Assembly (NCBI RefSeq): GCF_000520995.1
Contig: NZ_JACA01000005.1
Location: 186,001 to 250,000 of the forward strand
Length of the DNA: 64,000 nucleotides
Direction: 5' to 3'
Origin: Aquimarina macrocephali JAMB N27
GTDB lineage: Bacteria; Bacteroidota; Bacteroidia; Flavobacteriales; Flavobacteriaceae
Positions within the stretch are counted from its first letter, which is position 1. The number at the start of each line of letters is the position of its first letter. Positions 1 to 7,571 of the stretch are shown here, piece by piece. Under the pieces are notes generated by a model. It searched no databases. It had not been told where the DNA came from and worked only from the letters and a program-made list of their open reading frames with translations. The position numbers and the translations under genes were made by a program.

Positions 1-1
1 T

Positions 2-331
2 AAGCAGTATAATTCAATTTCTTTAAAAGAATTAGCTGCTTATACCAATTTGGGTTATCGCCAGTTTGAAAGAAATTTTAAGTCCCAATTTGGGATTACA
101 CCAAAAAAAATTCAACGAATCATACGGTTTGAAGCAACCGTAAAAAAAATACTATTAAACAGGAATCCTGAATATTTATCTACTGCATTAGACCATGGTT
201 ATTATGATCAAAGCCATTTTATTAATGAATTTCAATTTTTTGCCGGAGAAAAACCTACTGATTATTTTATAACAAAGAATTATGATCATCACTTTTATGA
301 TAAATCGATAAAAGCACCAGGAAAATATTAA
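2..331 (+). CDS. AraC-family transcriptional regulator, C-terminal part (5' end outside window)
   Basis: The reading frame is open from the window edge, so the gene starts upstream and only about 109 residues are visible. They hold the two helix-turn-helix motifs of an AraC/XylS DNA-binding domain: the first around SLKELAAYTNLGYRQFERNFKSQFG-like residues, the second around the YLSTALDHGYYDQSHFINEF segment, followed by the usual FAGEKPTDY end. The sensory N-terminal domain is not visible, so the ligand is unknown. Its TAA stop shares the tetranucleotide TTAA (328-331) with the stop of the convergent SGNH gene. The HTH assignment is secure; the regulated genes are not known. Confidence 0.85.
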   Translation, partial: KQYNSISLKELAAYTNLGYRQFERNFKSQFGITPKKIQRIIRFEATVKKILLNRNPEYLSTALDHGYYDQSHFINEFQFFAGEKPTDYFITKNYDHHFYDKSIKAPGKY

Positions 332-1299
332 TTCTTTATAAAATTAGTATCTCTTAAATATTGAGTAATATTCTTTGCTATGACATCTCTACCGTGATTG
401 TTCCAGTGTCTGTCATAGATTAAAGTGGTAGAACGATCAGAGGTTTCAAAAGAAGTAGAGAAGTCAATATAATTATATTTATTTTCTTCTAAATACGATA
501 AAAATAAAGGACTTGTTATTCTTGAATCTAAAAGAAGTGTAAATCGTTTCTTATCATATCCATATTTAGAAACCAAACTTTTAAAATTTTCCAGATACTT
601 CCTTTCATTTTGATTTTTGATTTTTAAAATTTCAGTATCATCTTTAAGAACCGTCTTTTTTTTAGGTTTAAGAGCATTAATCAATCGGTACATTAGTTCT
701 TGAGGAGGATCCAAAATCCCAATACTTTTGCAGTATACTATTAGTTTACTTTTTTTTAGCATTCTGTTTATAGGCGATTCTAAAGCCAATCGACTATTGA
801 CGACCTGGTATTCTGCGCGAGTTAAATCGTTAGAGAATTTTATACCTAAAATAATGTGGTCAATAAGGTCGAATTGAGATGCATACGAATGCACAAGGTG
901 CAGTTGATCTGCAAAGTCATACCCAGCATATCCATATTCATATACTTCGATCTCTGGGAGAGTATTCTCAATCTTTTTACCAATAGAGTTGTAGTAGTTT
1001 TGGTGAAACCCTTCTATAAATGAATCTCCAACCAGTGCTATTTCTACTTTATCTTTTGTTGGAGTAAATTCTCTGTAGGAATTATACCCTGTCGTATTAA
1101 TATGATATTCTGAGAAATTTTGTCTTCTGTTTCCGGTAACTGAAAAACCATTTTGATTAGGCTTCCATTTTTCGACTTTGTGTTCATCGAGAAATCGAGT
1201 AGGAGTATCTTTTCCTAAATGAAAAACACGTACTAACCCTTCTAATACAATTAGTATTAGAAAAACATATAAGATGCTTTTGATTATAAGTTTTTTCAT
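328..1299 (-). CDS. SGNH/GDSL-like protein, partner of MBOAT acyltransferase
   Basis: A 323-residue protein with one N-terminal hydrophobic helix (about residues 5-23) that would anchor it in the membrane with a periplasmic body. The motif VGDSFIEG near residue 93 resembles the block I Ser motif of SGNH hydrolases, and DRHWNNHG near residue 300 supplies the Asp-x-x-His pair. Proteins of this build usually sit beside an MBOAT membrane acyltransferase and complete or modify acyl transfer to exported polysaccharide, like AlgX/AlgJ in alginate acetylation. Here the MBOAT gene lies 54 bp upstream on the same strand, so they are probably one operon. The substrate is not known; the locus opposite suggests an exopolysaccharide. 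Confidence 0.75.
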   Translation of the reverse strand: MKKLIIKSILYVFLILIVLEGLVRVFHLGKDTPTRFLDEHKVEKWKPNQNGFSVTGNRRQNFSEYHINTTGYNSYREFTPTKDKVEIALVGDSFIEGFHQNYYNSIGKKIENTLPEIEVYEYGYAGYDFADQLHLVHSYASQFDLIDHIILGIKFSNDLTRAEYQVVNSRLALESPINRMLKKSKLIVYCKSIGILDPPQELMYRLINALKPKKKTVLKDDTEILKIKNQNERKYLENFKSLVSKYGYDKKRFTLLLDSRITSPLFLSYLEENKYNYIDFSTSFETSDRSTTLIYDRHWNNHGRDVIAKNITQYLRDTNFIKN

Positions 1300-1353
1300 G
1301 TGATTTTAAAGTTATGTCGTAATGCTATTTTTGATGTCATTATCTATTTTTAA

Positions 1354-2805
1354 TTAGAATTGGAAATAAATAAATGATCTGTCTATATTGTCATCAAAGA
1401 ATAGTAACATTCCTAAAATTACTAAAGTATACGCGACAAATCTCACAATTCTTGATTTAAATTTAAAAGGGGCACGCTCGTCTCTCCTAATTCTAAATTC
1501 GTATAAAATAAAAAGGCCTAACAATATAAAGTAATCTATCATACGATACCCTAATGGATGTTGATAGGTTTCATATGAAAAATTAGAATACATCTGTTCT
1601 AAAAATCCAAAAGCATCAGTAATTGACTCAGATCTAAAGAATACTCTAGAGAATGTAACTACCGAAAAAGTAAGTAAGATTTGTAAGATTTCTGTTAAAG
1701 TGGGAAACCAACGATTTTCTGCCACCACTGTATTCATGTAAATGCGATTTCGTCCCATTAAAAAAACAGGAATGTATAAAGCTGCATGAATTGCTCCCCA
1801 TACGATAAAGGTCCAGTTTGCACCATGCCAAAAACCACTCACCAAGAAAATAATAATAATATTTCTCACCGATTTAAGTTTACTCACTCTGCTTCCGCCA
1901 AGAGGAATATATACATAATGTCTAAACCATGTGGATAAAGAAACGTGCCATCGTTGCCAGTATTCTGCAACGTTTCTAGAAAATGTAGGAAACTTAAAGT
2001 TAGACATTAATTCTATTCCAAATAGTTTGGCAGTTCCTATAGCGATATCAGAATACCCACTAAAATCTCCATAGACCTGAAAACTAAAAAGGGATACACC
2101 AAGGATTAAAGTAGAAGCAGAATAATCATTATAATTAAGAAAGATATCATCTACAATAGGAGCAATAGAATCTGCAATAACCACTTTTTTAAACAATCCC
2201 CAGAGTATAAGTCTTAGACCTTCAGTGCATTGTGCGTAATTAAAAATTCTTTTAGTAGTGATTTGTGATAAGAGATTAGAAGCCCTTTCTATGGGGCCGG
2301 CAACCAATTGAGGGAAAAAACTAACAAATGTGGCAAATGCAATAAAATTCTTGGTAGGTGTTAATCTTTTATAATAGATATCTAATGAATACGACATTGT
2401 TTGAAACGTATAAAAAGATATCCCTACAGGTAAAATAATCTGTAATGTCCATGTGCTTTTAAGTTCGTATCCGAAAATAGAAAGAAAATCTACCCAGGAC
2501 CCTATAAAGAAATTATAATATTTAAAGAAACCTAAAAGGCCGATGTTGAAAATAACACTTACCCATAACCAAGCTTTTCTTTTTACAGTAGAATCATTTG
2601 TATAAATAGTTTGACCAATAAAAAAATCAACAAGGGTACTTGCAAGTATAAGAAATAGAAACCTCCAATCCCATAAGCCATAAAAGATATAACTGGCAAT
2701 GAGTATGAACAAATTCTGGATTTGAATTTTTTTATAGAAAATAAACCAGTAGAGAACAAAAACCACTGGCAGAAATATGAAATAATCTAAAGAATTAAAT
2801 AACAT
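1354..2805 (-). CDS. MBOAT family membrane O-acyltransferase (AlgI-like)
   Basis: A 483-residue polytopic membrane protein. The order of segments matches AlgI-type MBOAT proteins: LFNSLDYFIFLP at the start, FPQLVAGPIERA in the middle, the RWHVSLSTWFRHYVYIPLGG segment, and SGFWHGANWTF with the invariant catalytic His. The family moves acyl groups, typically acetyl, across the inner membrane onto extracellular polymers. The following gene on the same strand is an SGNH protein, the normal partner. Placed divergently from a polysaccharide biosynthesis/export cluster, it likely decorates that polymer; this last step is inference. The start is the ATG just after an AT-rich leader. Confidence 0.9.
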   Translation of the reverse strand: MLFNSLDYFIFLPVVFVLYWFIFYKKIQIQNLFILIASYIFYGLWDWRFLFLILASTLVDFFIGQTIYTNDSTVKRKAWLWVSVIFNIGLLGFFKYYNFFIGSWVDFLSIFGYELKSTWTLQIILPVGISFYTFQTMSYSLDIYYKRLTPTKNFIAFATFVSFFPQLVAGPIERASNLLSQITTKRIFNYAQCTEGLRLILWGLFKKVVIADSIAPIVDDIFLNYNDYSASTLILGVSLFSFQVYGDFSGYSDIAIGTAKLFGIELMSNFKFPTFSRNVAEYWQRWHVSLSTWFRHYVYIPLGGSRVSKLKSVRNIIIIFLVSGFWHGANWTFIVWGAIHAALYIPVFLMGRNRIYMNTVVAENRWFPTLTEILQILLTFSVVTFSRVFFRSESITDAFGFLEQMYSNFSYETYQHPLGYRMIDYFILLGLFILYEFRIRRDERAPFKFKSRIVRFVAYTLVILGMLLFFDDNIDRSFIYFQF

Positions 2806-3000
2806 CTATACTTTATATAATTATAAAATTCGGGGAGGGATTATACAAATAAATTTTATGAAAAAATCTCATTGCTTTTGAAGGGTATAAATTTTGTGTA
2901 TTTAATTCTATAAATCAAATATTTGTTAAGTTATTTTTTTAATTCATGCAAAACAATAGGCTTTTTGATAAAAAGAATAATGGGGAGTAGGGGAAATGAC

Positions 3001-3025
3001 CCTATTCATAAATAGGTGTTACACC
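3001..3025. promoter_or_regulatory. Adjoining inverted repeats (possible operator)
   Basis: CCTATT-CATA-AATAGG (3001-3016) runs directly into GGTGT-T-ACACC (3015-3025). Two perfect short dyads sharing two bases, about 300 bp before the putative promoter of the sugar operon and about 195 bp upstream of the MBOAT start, suggest a protein binding site. No known motif is assigned. Confidence 0.35.
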
Positions 3026-3296
3026 CATAAAATTAATTAATTATTAAGGTATACTTGTACTACCCAAAATAGTTTACAAAAAAGTAATATGAAAAATGAA
3101 TTTAGAGGATGTGTTATGTTTAATTTTGTGATAAAATAGGATTTTGAATTTAAATTCGTTTTTTATTACAAGTAGTTTTATGACATATCTATAATACTTT
3201 TCTTACGGGATTTCCGTATTATGAGATGATATTTAGGCAAACGTGAGTCATTGAACGTTTTTTTCTAGTATTCTGTCTAAAAAATTAGATTTTGAG

Positions 3297-3326
3297 TTGT
3301 TAATTGATTTAACTAGACTATTTTAG
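3297..3326 (+). promoter_or_regulatory. Putative flavobacterial promoter for the aminotransferase/dehydratase genes
   Basis: TTG at 3297-3299, 19-nt spacer, TATTTTAG at 3319-3326, one mismatch from the TAnnTTTG -7 element used by the Bacteroidota primary sigma factor. It predicts a transcript start near 3333 and an untranslated leader of about 150 nt. Confidence 0.4.
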
Positions 3327-3486
3327 CCTTGGAAAACAAATATAAAGTAAGTTCAAAAAAGGAAGTTCTACCCCCCTTCTTCCAGCGTTTTTTAGATTGT
3401 CATCAAAAAGATTTGACTAGTGATTATATGTGTTATATAATTATTATGTCAATAGGAAATTATTGTTCATTATTAATGGGAAAATT

Positions 3487-4620
3487 ATGAATATAATTGA
3501 TTCAAAAAAAATATGGCTTTCTTCACCGCATATGGGTGGATCAGAGCAAAAATTTGTAAAAGAAGCATTCGACACAAACTGGGTAGCACCTTTGGGTCCA
3601 AACGTTAATGGATTTGAAAGTGATATTGAAAGTTATCTTGGAGAAGATGTTTATGCTGCAGCATTAAGCTCTGGTACAGCTGCATTACACCTTGGGTTAA
3701 AACTACTTGGTGTTACAGTAGGTGATGAGGTGTTATGCCAAAGTATGACATTTGCTGCTTCTGCAAATCCAATAGTATATCTTGGAGCTAAACCGGTATT
3801 TGTAGATAGCGAGAGAAGCACCTGGAATCTATGTCCAGACCAATTAGAGATAGCAATAAAAGACAGAATTGCAAAAGGTAAAAAGCCTAAAGCAATTATT
3901 GCCGTTCATTTATATGGAATGCCATATAATATAGATGCTATTCACAACATTGCTTCAGAATACAAAATTCCAATATTAGAAGATAGTGCAGAAGCCTTAG
4001 GAAGTTCTTATCAAGGAGTTAACTGTGGGACTTTTGGAGATATCGCAATCCTTTCTTTTAATGGGAATAAGATTATTACTACCTCTGGAGGTGGGTCACT
4101 TGTTTCTAAAAAACAAGAATATAAAGATAAAGCCATTTTTTTGGCAACTCAAGCCAGAGACAATGCACCTCATTATGAACATTCTGAAATAGGATATAAT
4201 TACAGAATGAGCAATATTACTGCAGGTATAGGAAGAGGACAGATGGAAGTTTTAGATGCCCATGTTAATAATAGACGTAGTAATTTTGAATTTTACAAAA
4301 AGAATCTTGAAGATTCCTCTGATATAAAATTTTTGGAAGAACCTTCTGGATATCATTCTAATAGATGGTTAACCTGTGTAGAAACCAGCTCTTATAAGCT
4401 AAGAGAAGGAATACGGTTATCATTAGCAGAAGAAAACATAGAATCAAGACCGTTATGGAAGCCCATGCATCAACAAGCTGTATTTGCAGATTGTGATGCT
4501 TACCTCAATGGAATTTCTGATGACCTATTTGATCGAGGCCTTTGCTTACCCAGCGGGTCTAATCTTGAAGAAGATGATTTATATAGAATTGTATCAGTAA
4601 TTAAAAATGTATTGAGATGA
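3487..4620 (+). CDS. DegT/DnrJ/EryC1/StrS family PLP-dependent sugar aminotransferase (PglE-like)
   Basis: This enzyme class transfers an amino group to C4 of a UDP-4-keto-6-deoxy sugar. I chose the ATG at 3487 (MNIIDSKKIWLSSPHMGG, 377 residues) because family members begin this way; a frame open from 3430 would add 19 unrelated residues. The PLP-binding Lys is about residue 195 in SFNGNKIITTSGGG, and SGTAALHLGLK is the substrate/PLP phosphate loop. Its stop overlaps the next start by ATGA (4617-4620), implying translational coupling to the dehydratase that makes its substrate. Together they resemble the PglF/PglE pair for UDP-4-amino-4,6-dideoxy-GlcNAc; sugar stereochemistry is inferred only. 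Confidence 0.88.
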   Translation: MNIIDSKKIWLSSPHMGGSEQKFVKEAFDTNWVAPLGPNVNGFESDIESYLGEDVYAAALSSGTAALHLGLKLLGVTVGDEVLCQSMTFAASANPIVYLGAKPVFVDSERSTWNLCPDQLEIAIKDRIAKGKKPKAIIAVHLYGMPYNIDAIHNIASEYKIPILEDSAEALGSSYQGVNCGTFGDIAILSFNGNKIITTSGGGSLVSKKQEYKDKAIFLATQARDNAPHYEHSEIGYNYRMSNITAGIGRGQMEVLDAHVNNRRSNFEFYKKNLEDSSDIKFLEEPSGYHSNRWLTCVETSSYKLREGIRLSLAEENIESRPLWKPMHQQAVFADCDAYLNGISDDLFDRGLCLPSGSNLEEDDLYRIVSVIKNVLR

Positions 4621-6545
4621 TAAAGAGCTACCTTATAAATAATTCGCATAAACACGCATCTAAATGGCTTGTTTTATCTATTGATGTGTTAATTACGATC
4701 TTTAATTTCTTTTTGGCGTACGTCATTAGATTTGGAATCACACTAAATTTTGATACCACTAATTTAATATACCAATTACCAATTATAGCTGGTTTATCTA
4801 CCTTAAGTTTTTTAATGATAGGATCCTATAAAGGAGTGGTTAGACATACAGGAATGAGAGATGCTTATAACCTGTTTGTTGCTGTAACTATCTTGATTAG
4901 TTTAATGGGATTTTTTATGGCATCCAGTAGGTTAGCACTATTGCCAGAATTATTGAATATTCCGGTATCTATAATTTGTGTGCACTATTTATTAAATATT
5001 ATAACACTTACTACAAGTCGTTTGGTATTTAAATATTGCTACTACTATGTGAAGTCAAAAATAGGAGAAACTTCTAGAATATTGATTTACGGGGCTGGAG
5101 ATTCTGGGTTAATAACCCTTGCAGCGGTTACTAATGATTCTAACAGATCCTTATCTGTAGTTGGTTTTGTTGATGATAATTCTCAAAAAATTGGTAAAAC
5201 AATTAATGGGATTAAGGTATATCCTTCGGGAATGATCGATCAAAGCTTTATTACAAAGAACAATGTTAAGGAGATCGTTGTATCAATTCCACATATAAGT
5301 AAAAAAAGACTCTCAGAAATTTCGGATAATTTACTTAAACTGCAAGTTACTGTTAAAATAATACCAGCAGTAAATGATTGGATTGATGGTAAATTAAAGG
5401 TTTCTCAGATTAAAGAAATTCAAATAGAAGACTTGTTAGAAAGAGCTCCTATTAATATGGATAATCAAAATATTACACAAGAGCTTAATGATAAGGTGAT
5501 TTTGATAACAGGAGCAGCTGGATCAATAGGAAGCGAAATAGTAAGACAAGCTTCATTTTATAACTATAGACATCTTGTTTTGGTTGATCAGGCAGAATCT
5601 CCTTTATATGATTTACAACAAGAGTTGTTAAGTAAAGGAGTGACTAATTTTACACCTATTGTTGCTGATATAAGAGATCATCAGAGAGTAGAAACTATAT
5701 TCGAAAAATATAGACCTAATATGGTTTTTCATGCTGCAGCATATAAGCATGTTCCTCTTATGGAAAATAATCCTTGTGAGGCAATTAAAATTAATGTGCT
5801 TGGAACCAGAAAGCTAGCAGACTTATCATCTGAGTTTGGTGTAGATAAGTTTGTTTTTGTGTCTACAGATAAAGCAGTTAACCCTACAAACGTAATGGGA
5901 GCAACTAAGAGAGTTGCCGAAATGTATATAAAATGTATTAACAGTAAGAGTAAAACTAAATTCATTACCACTAGATTCGGAAATGTACTGGGATCGAATG
6001 GATCTGTTATTCCATTATTTAAAAAACAAATCCAAAAAGGTGGACCATTAACAGTTACTCATAAAGATGTAACCCGTTTCTTTATGACCATACCGGAGGC
6101 TTCTCAATTAGTCATAGAAGCAGGAACAATGGGTAATGGTGGTGAAATATTTATTTTTGATATGGGGGAATCTGTAAAGATTTTTGACCTGGCAAAGAAA
6201 ATGGTACGATTATCAGGCCTTAGGTACCCAGAAGATATAGATATAAAAATAACTGGCCTTAGACCAGGAGAGAAATTATATGAAGAACTTCTGGCTGATA
6301 CAGAAAATACATTACCAACATATCATAAAAAAATAATGATAAGTAGATTTGATGATGATGATTGTATATTGATAAAAGATAAAATTGATGACCTTTGTAT
6401 TATGAATTTATTGAGTCAGGATCATCAAATTGTAGGGAAATTAAAAGAGATTGTTCCAGAATTTATTTCTAACAATTCTACTTTTGAGAGTATCGATAAA
6501 ATTAACAAAAAAAGTATTCGAGGTAAGCAAAAAGTTCTTGCATAG
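4617..6545 (+). CDS. Membrane-anchored UDP-N-acetylglucosamine 4,6-dehydratase (CapD/WbpM/PglF family)
   Basis: A 642-residue nucleoside-diphosphate-sugar epimerase/dehydratase. Four hydrophobic helices occupy roughly residues 15-130, then a CoA-binding-like Rossmann fold (RILIYGAGDSGL), then the catalytic SDR domain with TGAAGSIGSE at about 298-307 for NAD. The catalytic set is S416, M427 and K431 in VSTDKAVNPTNVMGATKR: Met instead of Tyr is the hallmark of the inverting/retaining dehydratases WbpM, FlaA1 and PglF. It oxidises UDP-GlcNAc to a 4-keto-6-deoxy sugar, the substrate for the coupled upstream aminotransferase. No PglD-type acetyltransferase or initiating sugar-phosphate transferase follows in the window. 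Confidence 0.92.
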   Translation: MIKSYLINNSHKHASKWLVLSIDVLITIFNFFLAYVIRFGITLNFDTTNLIYQLPIIAGLSTLSFLMIGSYKGVVRHTGMRDAYNLFVAVTILISLMGFFMASSRLALLPELLNIPVSIICVHYLLNIITLTTSRLVFKYCYYYVKSKIGETSRILIYGAGDSGLITLAAVTNDSNRSLSVVGFVDDNSQKIGKTINGIKVYPSGMIDQSFITKNNVKEIVVSIPHISKKRLSEISDNLLKLQVTVKIIPAVNDWIDGKLKVSQIKEIQIEDLLERAPINMDNQNITQELNDKVILITGAAGSIGSEIVRQASFYNYRHLVLVDQAESPLYDLQQELLSKGVTNFTPIVADIRDHQRVETIFEKYRPNMVFHAAAYKHVPLMENNPCEAIKINVLGTRKLADLSSEFGVDKFVFVSTDKAVNPTNVMGATKRVAEMYIKCINSKSKTKFITTRFGNVLGSNGSVIPLFKKQIQKGGPLTVTHKDVTRFFMTIPEASQLVIEAGTMGNGGEIFIFDMGESVKIFDLAKKMVRLSGLRYPEDIDIKITGLRPGEKLYEELLADTENTLPTYHKKIMISRFDDDDCILIKDKIDDLCIMNLLSQDHQIVGKLKEIVPEFISNNSTFESIDKINKKSIRGKQKVLA

Positions 6546-6623
6546 TACTTGATACAACAATATAGAGGTATTATAATAGTAAGGGGAAAAATACCTTCAA
6601 AACATTTTTAGTAAAAAGAGATT

Positions 6624-6679
6624 GGCTTGTCTAGGGGAATAGACTTGCCTATATGTTTTATGGTGTTCTTTTAGAACAC
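6624..6679 (+). other. Two consecutive hairpins in the leader between dehydratase and exporter genes
   Basis: GGCTTGTCTA (6624-6633) and TAGACTTGCC (6640-6649) form a stem with two mismatches; GTGTTCT (6663-6669) and AGAACAC (6673-6679) form a perfect 7-bp stem with a TTT loop. No U-run follows either, so simple intrinsic termination is unlikely. They may be an RNA processing or regulator site. Confidence 0.4.
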
Positions 6680-6715
6680 ATGAAAGGAAAAAAGTATAGA
6701 TAAAGCAAAATCTCA

Positions 6716-6744
6716 TTGCTAAATTAAATAAAGTTATATTTTTG
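6716..6744 (+). promoter_or_regulatory. Internal promoter for the wza/wzc-like genes
   Basis: TTG at 6716-6718, 18-nt spacer and TATTTTTG at 6737-6744 match the TTG-N17-23-TAnnTTTG consensus fully. A start near 6751 leaves a leader of about 30 nt before the ATG at 6782, so export genes can be expressed apart from the sugar-nucleotide genes. Confidence 0.6.
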
Positions 6745-6781
6745 TAACTTATTAAAAGGCTTACTTATAAAGTATTAAAAT

Positions 6782-7564
6782 ATGCGATGTAGATTTTTGT
6801 TATTATTTACGGTATTAATATCAGTTTTTTCCTGTAAAGTACCCGAGAATGTGGTTTATTTTCAAAATTCTGCAAATTTGGAGAAGATTTCTTCAACAAA
6901 TTCTTTTACTTCTGTTTTTAAAGTTGATGATATCGTTGGGATAATGGTTTCAGCAGCAGATATGGATGCAGTAAGGCCATTTAATCTAATGCAAGGCTCT
7001 TCTTCTTTAGGAGAAGGCGGTGGGGGAGATACAAGCTCTGCAGGGACAGGAGAACCTACTTACTTGATAAATGAAGAGGGAAATATTGATTTTCCTGTTT
7101 TAGGGGAGCTGAAAATTGCTGGCTTAACTCGAATTGAAGCTAAAAAAGTAATTAAAGAAAAACTAAAAATATATATTAATGATCCAATAGTAAGTGTAAG
7201 GTTAAAAAACTTTAAAATTACTGTTATGGGAGAAGTTTCAGAACCAGGTTCTTATACGATTCCTAATGAGAGAGTTACTATTATTGAAGCCCTTGGTTTG
7301 GCAGGAGATATGACGATTAAAGGAAGAAGAGAAAATGTAATAATCATTAGAGAAAATGAAGGGGTAAATACATATCATCGTGTAGACCTTACTTCTAAAT
7401 CAATTTTTGAATCTCCTGTATACTATTTAGCACAAAATGATGTTCTTTATGTTGAGCCAAATGACTCAAGAATAAAAGAATCCAAAACACGTAACAATAC
7501 CCTTGGTATAATTATCAGTATAGTTGGTGTTGTTTTATCTGTAGTTACTCTGGTCATAAGATAA
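6782..7564 (+). CDS. Polysaccharide export lipoprotein (Wza/BexD-like)
   Basis: A 260-residue outer-membrane polysaccharide export protein. The signal peptide ends in a lipobox at C18 (VFSC-K), so it is lipidated. A Poly_export domain (YLINEEGNIDFPVLGELKIAGLTR) spans about 100-150 and an SLBB-type fold (ITVMGEVSEPGSYTIP) about 155-185. A C-terminal hydrophobic helix (about 240-258) is typical for the Bacteroidota form and would take part in the outer-membrane pore. The tyrosine kinase follows 7 bp after the stop, so the two are co-transcribed. It is shorter than Escherichia coli Wza, which has further repeat domains. Confidence 0.9.
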   Translation: MRCRFLLLFTVLISVFSCKVPENVVYFQNSANLEKISSTNSFTSVFKVDDIVGIMVSAADMDAVRPFNLMQGSSSLGEGGGGDTSSAGTGEPTYLINEEGNIDFPVLGELKIAGLTRIEAKKVIKEKLKIYINDPIVSVRLKNFKITVMGEVSEPGSYTIPNERVTIIEALGLAGDMTIKGRRENVIIIRENEGVNTYHRVDLTSKSIFESPVYYLAQNDVLYVEPNDSRIKESKTRNNTLGIIISIVGVVLSVVTLVIR

Positions 7565-7571
7565 TAAACAT

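Larger units (their letters stand above)
2806..3486. other. 681-bp divergent intergenic region upstream of polysaccharide genes
   Basis: This gene-free stretch separates the divergent MBOAT and aminotransferase genes. I find no convincing small CDS or tRNA. It contains adjoining inverted repeats at 3001-3025, a TACGG-N5-CCGTA hairpin near 3203-3217 and a promoter-like pair at 3297-3326, so it looks like a regulatory region with a leader of about 150 nt for the aminotransferase operon. Confidence 0.6.
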
